NCBI GenBank assembly: GCA_009840525.1
Contig: VXNP01000015.1
Location: forward strand, 1-32,175
DNA length: 32,175 nucleotides
Direction: 5' to 3'
Origin: Gammaproteobacteria bacterium
Lineage (GTDB): Bacteria; Gemmatimonadota; Gemmatimonadetes; Longimicrobiales; Gaopeijiaceae
Each line of letters opens with the position of its first letter. Position 1 is the first letter of the stretch. Positions 17,018 through 24,671 of this stretch are shown here, piece by piece. The notes below the pieces were generated by a model that saw only the letters and a list, made by a program, of their open reading frames with translations, searched no databases and had not been told where the DNA came from. The position numbers and the translations under genes are program-made.

Positions 17018-18415
17018 ATGCATGTTCTGACCAGCAAGGCTCTTCCGCGGCGCACCTTCCTGCGCGGGGCGGGCGCCACCCTCTCGCTTCCGCTGCTGGA
17101 CGCGATGATTCCCGCCGGTATTGCGCGCGGGCGCGCGGCCGGCGAGCCGACACGCCTGATCTGCATCGAGGAGGTGCACGGCGTCGCCGGGTGCAACGAG
17201 TGGGGTGCCAGGCAGCATCTCTTCGCGCCCGTCACCCAGGGGCGCGACTTCGAGCTCAGCGACATCAACGTGCTGAAGGGGCTTGAGCCGTGGCGTGACT
17301 ACATGACCATCATCAGCAACACCGACGTGCGCATGGCGGAGGCCTTCGCGCCGCCGGAGGTGGGCGGCGACCACTTCCGCTCCAGCGCGGTGTTCCTGAC
17401 GCAGTCCCATCCGAAGCAGACCCAGGGGTCCGACATCTACTGCGGAACCTCGCTGGATCAGCTGCACGCCCAGCGCTTCGGGCAGGACACGGTGCTGCCT
17501 TCGCTCCAGCTCTCCATCGAGCCCACGGACTCGGGGGGCGGTTGCGACTACAACTACTCGTGCTCGTACATGGACTCGATCAGTTGGGCATCGCCCGACT
17601 TGCCGCTGCCGATGATCCGCAGCCCGCGTGCCGCGTTCGACATGCTCTTCGGGGCCGGCGGGAGCGCCGACGAGCGGGCAAGGCGGCGGCGGACCCACGG
17701 GAGCATCCTGGACTGGGTGGCCGCCGAGGTGGCCGACCTGCGGCGCCAGTTGGGCACGGTGGACCTGCAGCGGGTGGACCGCTACCTGGACAGCGTCCGC
17801 GAGATCGAGCGGCGCATCGAGCGGGTGGAGGAGCGCAACACCAGCGGGGCTCCGCGGGAGCTGCCCGGCGCTCCTCCGGGCGTGCCCGACTCCTTCGCCG
17901 AGCACATGCGCCTCCTCATCGACCTGCAGGTGCTGGCCTTCGAGACGGACGCGACCCGCGTCGCCTCGCTCAAGATGGGACGGGACGCCTCCAACCGCAG
18001 GTTCCCGGAGAGCGGTTCGGACCGGGCGTTCCATCCCGCCTCGCACCACGGGGGCAACGAAGAGGCCATCCTCGAATTCAACACGATCTGCCAGTGGCGC
18101 ACGGGACAACTGGCGTACCTGCTGGAGCGGCTGCAGGAGACGATGGACGGGGAGATGAGCCTGCTGGATCGGTCCATGGTCATCTGGGGCTCGCCGATGG
18201 GGGATGCGAACCTGCACAACCACCGGCGGTGCCCGCTGGTGATCCTGGGCGGGGCCAACGGCCGGCTGGAGGGCAACCTGCACCTGAAGGCCCCGGACGG
18301 CACGCCGATGGCCAACGTGTTCACCACGCTTCTGCACAAGCTCGGCCACGAGGATCTGGTGACGTTCGGAGATGCAACCGGCGAGTTCTCGCTGACCGTG
18401 CCGGTGACGTCATGA
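17018..18415 (+). CDS. Tat-exported DUF1552 protein
   Basis: 465 residues. A twin-arginine signal (RRTFLRGAGATLSLPLLDAMIPAG, residues 11-34) marks export of a folded protein. The body matches the DUF1552 family usually found beside DUF1592 genes. Typical segments are the N-terminal RLICIEEVHG, the SHPKQTQGSDIYCGTSLDQLHAQRFG region, the helical DLQRVDRYLDSVREIERRIERVEE, and the C-terminal LLDRSMVIWGSPMGDANLHNHRRCPLVILGG, which resembles the alkaline-phosphatase/sulfatase-like fold of the related DUF1501 proteins. Conserved His and Asp residues (FHPASHHGGNEE, GDANLHNHR) suggest a metal site. Biochemical function is unknown. ATG 17018 is chosen to include the complete Tat motif; a second ATG at 17022 is out of frame. 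Its stop overlaps the ankyrin gene start (ATGA), implying translational coupling. Confidence 0.9.
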   Translation: MHVLTSKALPRRTFLRGAGATLSLPLLDAMIPAGIARGRAAGEPTRLICIEEVHGVAGCNEWGARQHLFAPVTQGRDFELSDINVLKGLEPWRDYMTIISNTDVRMAEAFAPPEVGGDHFRSSAVFLTQSHPKQTQGSDIYCGTSLDQLHAQRFGQDTVLPSLQLSIEPTDSGGGCDYNYSCSYMDSISWASPDLPLPMIRSPRAAFDMLFGAGGSADERARRRRTHGSILDWVAAEVADLRRQLGTVDLQRVDRYLDSVREIERRIERVEERNTSGAPRELPGAPPGVPDSFAEHMRLLIDLQVLAFETDATRVASLKMGRDASNRRFPESGSDRAFHPASHHGGNEEAILEFNTICQWRTGQLAYLLERLQETMDGEMSLLDRSMVIWGSPMGDANLHNHRRCPLVILGGANGRLEGNLHLKAPDGTPMANVFTTLLHKLGHEDLVTFGDATGEFSLTVPVTS

Positions 18416-20661
18416 AGACGGCGGGGCCGATGGGAAGCCCTCGCGGGCGGGCGCGCTTCCTGGGGATGGCGATCGTGCCCCTGCTGCTGATGGGCGGCGG
18501 CTGGTCCGACGCGCCGGTGGCGGACGCGGCGGCGCGGGGCGATCTGGAAGCCGTGCGGAGCCTGCTGCGGGAGGGCGCGGACGTGAACGCACCCCAGGGC
18601 GACGGCATGACCGCGCTCCACTGGGCCGCCGAACGCGGCGACGCCGAACTCGCCGACGTGTTGCTCTATGCCGGCGCGCGTGTGGACGCGGGCACCCGCA
18701 TCGGGCACTACACGCCCCTTCACCTGGCATCCCGGCGAGCGGGCGCCAACGTGGTGGAGGTGCTTCTGGATGCGGGGAGCGATCCGAACGCGAGCACGAC
18801 CAATTCGGGCGCGACGCCGCTCCACCTGGCGGCGGCCACAGGTGATCCCGCGGTGGTCGCGGTGCTGGTCGACGCCGGCGCGGACGTGAACGGGCGCGAG
18901 GGTGCATGGGGCCAGACCCCCCTCATCTTCGCCGCCGCCAGCAACCGGGTCGCGGCCATGGAGGTGCTGCTCGGAGCCGGCGCCGATCTGTCGCTCGCGG
19001 CCTGGTCGGTGGACGTGGCGGAGCGGGAGCGGGCGGATGCCGCGGCCGACCGCCGCCTGAACGAGTTCCTGGCCGACTTCAAGGAGAAGGAGGGCGGCGG
19101 CCCGGAGTGGCAGCCCACTCCCAGCCAGGTGCAGGCGGCCATCGAGGCTTCGCGGGAGATCCAGCGCAGGTGGCCCGACGTGCCCGATCCGACGAACGAC
19201 GGGCGCACCATGGCGAACCAGGAAGGGCAGATCGAGGCGGAGGAAGAAGGGGAGGGCGGGGAATCCGGGACCGAGGCTGACGCGGCTTCCGAAGCGGAGG
19301 ATGAAGCCGCCGAGGCGGAGGAAGACTCCGGCGAGCCCAGCGAGAGCGGGGGGGCCGACGAGGCCTCCGAGAAAGCCGAAGGAGACGAGGCCGAATCCAC
19401 CGATGACGAGGACGGGGACCCCCGTCGGGACGAAGAACCCCGGCCCATGTCCTACGCGCAGATGGTGGGCGCCTGGGGCGGATTGACGGCGCTGCTGCAC
19501 GCGATCCGACAGGGTCACGTGGAGGCGACCCTGACGCTGCTCGAAGCCGGCGCGGAGATAGACCAGGTCTCCGAGGGCGACCAGACCTCCCCGCTCCTCA
19601 TGGCGTCCGTGAACGGTCAGTTCGACCTCGCCCTGACCCTGCTCGAGCGCGGCGCCGACCCCAACCTGGCGAGTCAGGCGGGCACGACCCCGCTCTTCGC
19701 CGTGCTGGAGCGGCAATGGGCGCCCAGGGCGTCCTATGCGCACCCCACAGAGCATCTGCAGCAGAACGCGACCCACCTGGAGGTGCTGGAGGCCCTGCTG
19801 GAAGCCGGAGCCGATCCCAACGCGCGCCTGAAGGCCCACCTCTGGTTCATGGAGTACACATTCGGGGTGCTCCGCGGCAGCGGCATCAACCTGCAGGGCG
19901 CGACGCCCTTCTGGAGGGCCGCCTATGCCCTCGATGTCGACGCGATGCGGCTCCTGAAGGAGCACGGCGCCGATCCCGGCATCCCGACCATGAAGCCGCC
20001 CCAGCGACGTCGCCGCCGCCCCCCGCCGCCCCCGGAGCCGGTGCCGGCGGAGGAAGCGGTCGCCGAGGCTGGAGAGGGTGAGGCCGTGGAAGGTGAGGAG
20101 ACGCCGCCGGCCAGCGACGAGCCCGCCACCGAGGTAGAAGCCGAGGAGGCTGGAGCCGAGGCCCAGGGCCCCGGCCTCGCCAACGCCGAAGGCGAGACGG
20201 ACGACGAGGAAGAAGAACCCGCACAGCAGGGCTACGGACGGGGCGACGACGACGATCTTTCCGGGGTGCCGCCGGTTCCCACCGGCGGGCCCGCCATCTA
20301 CCCGATCCACGCCGCGTCCGGCGTCGGCTACGGCCAGTCCTTCGCGGGCAACGCCCACCGCTACGTGCCCGACAACTGGCTCGCGGCGGTCAAGTTCCTG
20401 GTGGAAGAGGCCAACGCGGACGTCAACGTGCGCGACGCCAACGCCTACACCGCGCTCCATCACGCCGCGTCCCGGGGCGACGACGAGCTGGTGCTCTATC
20501 TGGTGGAGCGCGGCGCCGACGTCACGGTGCTGAGCCGCAGGGGCCAGACCACCGCCGACATGGCCAACGGTCCGGTGCAGCGCGTGCAGCCGTTCCCGTC
20601 CACCATCGCTCTTCTGGAGCGCCTGGGGTCGAAGAACAACAACAACTGCGTGTCCTGCTAG
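18412..20661 (+). CDS. Exported ankyrin-repeat protein with acidic linkers and CVSC tail
   Basis: 749 residues from the ATG that overlaps the DUF1552 stop. A signal peptide (RARFLGMAIVPLLLMGGGWSDAPVADA, about residues 14-40) is followed by three blocks of ankyrin repeats: residues 35-205, 350-530 and 625-735. Consensus TPLHLA, ALLEAGADPN and ALHHAASRGDDELVLYLVERGADV are clear. The blocks are split by two low-complexity linkers rich in Glu/Asp/Ala/Ser (residues 273-343) and Pro/Glu (531-618, including a run of Arg then Pro). The C-terminus ends SKNNNNCVSC. Ankyrin repeats bind proteins, so it may scaffold the two exported partners in the periplasm. The open frame extends upstream to 17542, but only in a shadow of the DUF1552 gene. 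High confidence in the family, low in the role. Confidence 0.9.
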   Translation: MKTAGPMGSPRGRARFLGMAIVPLLLMGGGWSDAPVADAAARGDLEAVRSLLREGADVNAPQGDGMTALHWAAERGDAELADVLLYAGARVDAGTRIGHYTPLHLASRRAGANVVEVLLDAGSDPNASTTNSGATPLHLAAATGDPAVVAVLVDAGADVNGREGAWGQTPLIFAAASNRVAAMEVLLGAGADLSLAAWSVDVAERERADAAADRRLNEFLADFKEKEGGGPEWQPTPSQVQAAIEASREIQRRWPDVPDPTNDGRTMANQEGQIEAEEEGEGGESGTEADAASEAEDEAAEAEEDSGEPSESGGADEASEKAEGDEAESTDDEDGDPRRDEEPRPMSYAQMVGAWGGLTALLHAIRQGHVEATLTLLEAGAEIDQVSEGDQTSPLLMASVNGQFDLALTLLERGADPNLASQAGTTPLFAVLERQWAPRASYAHPTEHLQQNATHLEVLEALLEAGADPNARLKAHLWFMEYTFGVLRGSGINLQGATPFWRAAYALDVDAMRLLKEHGADPGIPTMKPPQRRRRRPPPPPEPVPAEEAVAEAGEGEAVEGEETPPASDEPATEVEAEEAGAEAQGPGLANAEGETDDEEEEPAQQGYGRGDDDDLSGVPPVPTGGPAIYPIHAASGVGYGQSFAGNAHRYVPDNWLAAVKFLVEEANADVNVRDANAYTALHHAASRGDDELVLYLVERGADVTVLSRRGQTTADMANGPVQRVQPFPSTIALLERLGSKNNNNCVSC

Positions 20662-20744
20662 CGGTCGATCCTGCGTCTCCGCGAGCTCGGCTCCCGGACG
20701 TCGCGTACCAGCCCTCCTGACCCTCCGCTCCAGCCGTCGACCCC

Positions 20745-21974
20745 GTGGTGAGGTCCTCCGGACAGCGCCGCAAGGCCGCGATGATCTTCATCCTCATCAC
20801 GGTCTTCATAGACATGCTGGGGATCGGCATCATCATCCCCATCCTGCCGGAGCTGATCCGGGAATTCGTGGGAGGAAGCTCCGCGCTCGCGGGGCGCTGG
20901 TACGGCGTCCTGGCGGCCACCTACGCCGTCACCCAGTTTGTGTTCGCACCGCTTCTCGGGGCGCTGTCGGACCGGGTGGGACGCCGGCCCGTCATCCTGA
21001 TCTCTCTCTTCGGGCTCGGGATCGATTACCTCATCATGGGCTTCGCGCCAACGATCGGCTGGCTTTTCGCCGGCCGCCTGATCGCGGGCGTGATGGGGGC
21101 CAACGCCACCACCGCCAACGCCTACATCGCCGATGTGTCGAAGCCCGAGAACCGGGCAAGGAACTTCGGGCTGATCGGCGTGGCCTTCGGGCTCGGCTTC
21201 ATCTTCGGTCCCGCCATAGGCGGCTTGCTCGGCAGCATCGACCTGCGGCTGCCCTTCTTCGCCTCCGCAGGGCTCGCGCTTCTGAACTGGCTGTACGGCT
21301 TCTTCGTCCTGCCGGAATCACTGCCCCCGGAGAAGCGCGATGTCTTCCGCTGGCGCAAGGCGAACCCGGTGGGCAGCCTCCATGTGCTGCGCACCTATCC
21401 CCTCGTCGCCGGGTTGACCGCCGCTTTCGTCTTCGTCATCCTCGCGCAGCGCGGGCTTGAGACCGTCTGGGTTCTGTACACGGGGCACAAGTTCGGATGG
21501 GACGAGCGGGCGAACGGGCTGTCGCTGGCCCTGGTGGGCATCATGTCGGCGATCGTCCAGGGCGGCCTGGTTCAGCCCGTGATCAAGCGCATCGGCGAAC
21601 GCCGGGCGGTCCTCTACGGCCTCATCTGGGCAGTGGTCGCGTTTCTTGGCTACGGGCTGGCCACGGCCGGATGGATGCTGCTCGTGGTCATCGTCGTCGG
21701 CTCGATCAGCGGCGTCGCCGGCCCCGCGATCCAGAGTTTGGTGGCGGGGGCGGTCCCTCCCGAGGACCAGGGCAAGGTCCAGGGCGGAATCCAGTCGCTC
21801 ATGAGCCTCACCAGCATCGCGGCGCCGCTGATCTTCACCGCGGGTCTGTTCAGCTACTTCACTTCGGCGAGCGCGCCGGTCCAGTTGCCCGGGGCGCCGT
21901 TCCTGCTGGGTGCCGTGATGTACGGGCTGGCATTCTGGTCGGTGCTGCGGCTGTTCCGGCGGATGCCGGGGTAG
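20745..21974 (+). CDS. MFS drug exporter of the TetA type (DHA1 family)
   Basis: 409 residues with 12 predicted membrane segments. The N-terminus IFILITVFIDMLGIGIIIPILPELIREFVG and the loop-2/3 motif GALSDRVGRRPVILISLFG are those of the TetA/Bcr-like branch. The antiporter motif C-like region GLIGVAFGLGFIFGPAIGG is also present. These exporters swap protons for tetracycline or other drugs and metabolites. A tetracycline function cannot be claimed from the sequence alone. The start is uncertain: GTG at 20745 gives the longest product, while ATG at 20781 would begin directly at the first membrane segment; neither has a strong ribosome site. The preceding gene ends 83 bases earlier. Its stop lies 6 bases before the first gene of the low-GC island, so the island's left boundary abuts this gene. 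Confidence 0.88.
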   Translation: MVRSSGQRRKAAMIFILITVFIDMLGIGIIIPILPELIREFVGGSSALAGRWYGVLAATYAVTQFVFAPLLGALSDRVGRRPVILISLFGLGIDYLIMGFAPTIGWLFAGRLIAGVMGANATTANAYIADVSKPENRARNFGLIGVAFGLGFIFGPAIGGLLGSIDLRLPFFASAGLALLNWLYGFFVLPESLPPEKRDVFRWRKANPVGSLHVLRTYPLVAGLTAAFVFVILAQRGLETVWVLYTGHKFGWDERANGLSLALVGIMSAIVQGGLVQPVIKRIGERRAVLYGLIWAVVAFLGYGLATAGWMLLVVIVVGSISGVAGPAIQSLVAGAVPPEDQGKVQGGIQSLMSLTSIAAPLIFTAGLFSYFTSASAPVQLPGAPFLLGAVMYGLAFWSVLRLFRRMPG

Positions 21975-21980
21975 GGATCA

Positions 21981-23039
21981 ATGGCCAATCCTGCTCGCCG
22001 ACACGCACAGCGAGAGCTAGTCCACGAATTGATTGACTGGCGGCGTGTTGATCGCAGACTTCGACGCTACCCGGCGATCGGAGATGTCTTCCCGACGGAG
22101 ATGTTCAAGGGGGTCAGCGAGCGCCCGCCGTACTATTGCCACTATCTTGCTTGGCGTCTGGGAACCTATGAAAGTGAACACGTGTTCCACCGCCTAAATG
22201 AGTTGCTCTCTTGTGCTTCTCAACTTCCCAATTGGGAATACGAGAGAAGATCGCTCATCAACACAGCCGAGATAGCCGATTTCTGGGCCTTGGTCTGGCA
22301 ATTGCAGGTAGCCGAGCACCTTTGCAGGGTAGGTCGCGATGTGTGTTGGGTGAAATCTGGACGTAAGGCGCGAAGTCCGGATCTCTCTGCTGTTCTAAAA
22401 GATCAACGCTGGTACGTGGAATGTTATGTCTACCGCAAATCGTTTGACTTGATGCATTTCCTCGACGAACTTCTCGCCAAGATCGATCCCCAGCTACATC
22501 TTCGCTACACTCGATGCCTACCGCTGTCGCTGCCAAAGGGTCGCGAACGGAGTCGGTTTCTTGACGAAATAGTGCGCCGGCTTCAACACCCCGGTGTCTT
22601 GGTCGACGCAAAGAAGTCGGCAAAGAGGGAGTGGCCACAGAGTATATTTGACGATCCGAATAGTTCACTTGAAGTACATCTCGACGGTGATGATGCTAAT
22701 GCCTACGTTCCCAGAGGCAACGCTGTCGGATCGCCTGCTCGCTACCTGAAGACCGCTCTCCGGGAGGCTGTGTATAACAAGAAACATAGCAACGCCCTTG
22801 CCGAACATCGTCCTAATTGCCTCGCCGTCAACTACGCCTTGAGCACGGATTTCCAGCTCGCACTCTCGCTGCGGGATTGGGACAGAATAGAACGTCCCAG
22901 ATTGGGGCCAACTCTCGATGTACTGGCTGTGAGTGCGATTGGCATCGATAAACGGCTGTCCAAGAGAGAGTTCAGTGCCGTGGCGGTAGCCGACCCTCAT
23001 GATCGTAAGGGTCTCTCGGATCTCGCAACAACCAGATAA
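21981..23039 (+). CDS. Unknown protein with PD-(D/E)XK nuclease-like motif
   Basis: 352 residues, soluble, no signal peptide. GC is clearly lower than the flanks and the codon use differs (AAA, TAT, CTA common), pointing to transfer. The segment FWALVWQLQVAEHL then GRDVCWV then SPDLSAVLKDQRWYVECYVYRK matches the layout of a restriction-endonuclease-like core: helix with E112, strand, D134, strand with E147. The usual Lys two residues after Glu is Tyr149 here; K153 might replace it or the site may be inactive. A later KKHSNALAEHRPNCLAVNYAL resembles the C-terminal helix-strand of such folds. No family name is assigned. It starts 6 bases after the MFS stop, which may reflect the insertion boundary. 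It is followed by a small hairpin and converges on the other island gene. Confidence 0.65.
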   Translation: MANPARRHAQRELVHELIDWRRVDRRLRRYPAIGDVFPTEMFKGVSERPPYYCHYLAWRLGTYESEHVFHRLNELLSCASQLPNWEYERRSLINTAEIADFWALVWQLQVAEHLCRVGRDVCWVKSGRKARSPDLSAVLKDQRWYVECYVYRKSFDLMHFLDELLAKIDPQLHLRYTRCLPLSLPKGRERSRFLDEIVRRLQHPGVLVDAKKSAKREWPQSIFDDPNSSLEVHLDGDDANAYVPRGNAVGSPARYLKTALREAVYNKKHSNALAEHRPNCLAVNYALSTDFQLALSLRDWDRIERPRLGPTLDVLAVSAIGIDKRLSKREFSAVAVADPHDRKGLSDLATTR

Positions 23040-23054
23040 CAAGACTCGATCTTG
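23040..23054 (+). terminator. Small hairpin after the PD-(D/E)XK-like gene
   Basis: CAAGA-N5-TCTTG follows the stop codon directly. The stem has only 5 pairs and no T-run, so termination is a weak call. The remaining bases to 23207 hold a short open stretch (around 23120-23218, reading VKKAVWDLTLREAG) that I cannot assign; it may be debris of a lost gene. Confidence 0.25.
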
Positions 23055-23207
23055 TCGTGTGCTTCCGCCATGGTACAGTACCCTGAGGGTGCGTAGCCCA
23101 CCCGCAGACTCTCGGCCAAGAAGGAGGTGAAGAAGGCAGTGTGGGACCTGACCCTCCGGGAAGCCGGGTGTCAGACGAATACCGTGCCGGTACAATCTGC
23201 TGGGGGA

Positions 23208-23999
23208 TTATCTAGCTGAGTCATGGTCTTTCATCGCTCCGGTTGATGATTCAATATGTGCGGCCCCGATCTGCTCCAGGAGAAGTCGGCCAAGTGTCGT
23301 TATTTCATGCCGCGTTTTCGCTCTACCACCCGTCCATTCATCGTAAATTGGCAAGGGAGTCCTGTCCGACGCCGTCCGTTGTTGGTGCAGTGGTTTTCTA
23401 GGCGCCATCTCATAGACGGGAGCTAACAACCCAAGCTGACATAGGTGCTCCAAATAGCTATCGCGCAGAGCGCGTTTTCGTGCGGCATTGTCTTGTTCAT
23501 TCTGAGGCGACGCCATACTCACTACGGGAAGCGACAAAACATTTCTGTGTCGTTTGTGGTACTCATTGGTGCCGACCAAGTAGTAGCGCAGCCAAACAAT
23601 CTCAACATCGCCCAACTCACTCAGAATCCGCAGAATATGCCGTGATTCATGACGCTCAACTTCCTGCTCCGTTAAGCCATTGACAACCAAGGCAGAAAGA
23701 TACTGCCGACGATCATCACTAAGAGACCTAGTAGCTTGTCGGAAACTCTCCAATAGAAGATCGACAAAGTGTTCATTCTGTACCGCTTCTTCTATTAAGC
23801 GTGGATGTTCTTCATCGATCTCGCGTAACCTGCGATCCAGTCCTTCAACAAATCTTGCGAGTCTGTCTTCGCGCTGGCGTGGAATCAGTTCCGCAAGCGG
23901 ACCGATCCACGGTACGAATCGCAGGCCGATTGCCGCCCAGTCTGAAAACGTTCGTCGCGTCACATCTCCTCTACTCCCTTGAGTCATTCTTCCGCTCAT
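23208..23999 (-). CDS. Unrecognised helical protein in low-GC island
   Basis: 263 residues, low GC like its neighbour. A moderately hydrophobic stretch (WAAIGLRFVPWIGPLAELI, residues 21-39) may be an amphipathic or membrane-contacting helix. The following part is strongly helical and charged (RLARFVEGLDRRLREIDEEHPRLIEEAVQNEHFVDLLLESFRQATRSL...), then SDDRRQYLSALVVNGL. The C-terminal third is basic, with EITTLGRLLLEQIG near the end like a short winged-helix element. AAAGG lies 5 bases before ATG 23999. Its partner across the convergent gap is the nuclease-like gene, and a relic of a type ISP enzyme lies upstream on the same strand. A defence or immunity role is possible by context only. Confidence 0.6.
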   Translation of the reverse strand: MSGRMTQGSRGDVTRRTFSDWAAIGLRFVPWIGPLAELIPRQREDRLARFVEGLDRRLREIDEEHPRLIEEAVQNEHFVDLLLESFRQATRSLSDDRRQYLSALVVNGLTEQEVERHESRHILRILSELGDVEIVWLRYYLVGTNEYHKRHRNVLSLPVVSMASPQNEQDNAARKRALRDSYLEHLCQLGLLAPVYEMAPRKPLHQQRTASDRTPLPIYDEWTGGRAKTRHEITTLGRLLLEQIGAAHIESSTGAMKDHDSAR

Positions 24000-24161
24000 G
24001 TTGCCTTTCTCCGCTTGATCCAGCTTTTATCCGTGGGAGACCCACATTTGAAGAATCGGCATCAGCATGGAGCTGTTACCAAGGTCGGTCGATGACATCC
24101 AGGAATTCCATCATCCGGGGAACCCGATGTCTGCTACTCCCCACTGGGGAATGTGGCCTTG

Positions 24162-24518
24162 TTAGCGACGGTGCCCAATAGTAGAACATGCGGTCGCCTG
24201 TAACGTGATGGACCGCAAGATCTCGGCGATCCGGCGCGCCGAATTCGAGAAATGTTGGACTTCCGCTGGCCCCACGGATCGGCCCAGGATGTCGCGTTCC
24301 CTGTAGGACAGCCACTTCCTCAAGACCTGGTAGCCATTGAGCTTTTAGGTCCATACGGCGGCAGGAACGTTGCGCCAGTGTGCTCGGGCGTTTGGGTAGA
24401 TGTCGAACGTGGTTTCGCCGAGAACGGCAAGGGCGTCGCCTATGGCTGTGCGTTCATCGAAGTGCTGGCCCTCGTCCTGGGACAGGAAGGGCGTGATGTC
24501 GAACGGTCGGTCAGGCAT
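24162..24518 (-). pseudogene. Relic of a type ISP restriction-modification enzyme (C-terminal end)
   Basis: Translating the minus strand from the ATG at 24518 gives TTFDIYPNARAHWRNVP, then AAVWT, then an in-frame TAA at about 24346, then KLNGYQVLRKWLSYRERDILG and EVQHFSNSARRIAEIL, ending at TAA 24162. From memory of the family, these blocks match the C-terminal specificity end of type ISP (single-chain methylase-nuclease-helicase) or related large DNA methyltransferases, where the consensus is ...VW.Y.LGGYQVLKKWLSYRE. A functional copy would be over 1,000 residues, so only the tail remains. The TAA falls where Tyr is expected, one base change from TAT or TAC, and a TGA stands directly before the ATG. 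The 162 bases between this relic and the gene at 23999 hold nothing I recognise. Confidence 0.6.
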
Positions 24519-24671
24519 TCAACTTCGGGCCGAGGTGTCCTCTCCGCATCCAAGAATAGCCAGTCTGCGCTCCGGCGGTCCAATGGCACATGGCAACCGA
24601 GCCGGCTTGGAGATAAAGGGTTCTGTCACGTAGTATCACGTGGACCTGATGAGTAGTATCATCACCCGCGC
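24519..24671. other. Island right edge: inverted repeat and repeated TAGTATCA
   Basis: This gap between the methylase relic and the epimerase gene holds CACGT-N6-ACGTG (24627-24642) and two copies of TAGTATCA (24631-24638 and 24654-24661). Composition returns to high GC right after it, at about 24660. The repeats could be part of the junction or a regulatory site; I see no gene here. Confidence 0.3.

Noticed and set aside
23055..23207. Group II intron or transposon remnant
   Set aside because: Some short pairing and an open stretch are visible, but no catalytic domain V, terminal repeats or transposase motif can be shown.
23801..24181. Plus-strand open frame across the start of the island gene
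   Set aside because: It is antisense to the 23208-23999 gene and continues into the relic; no family features.
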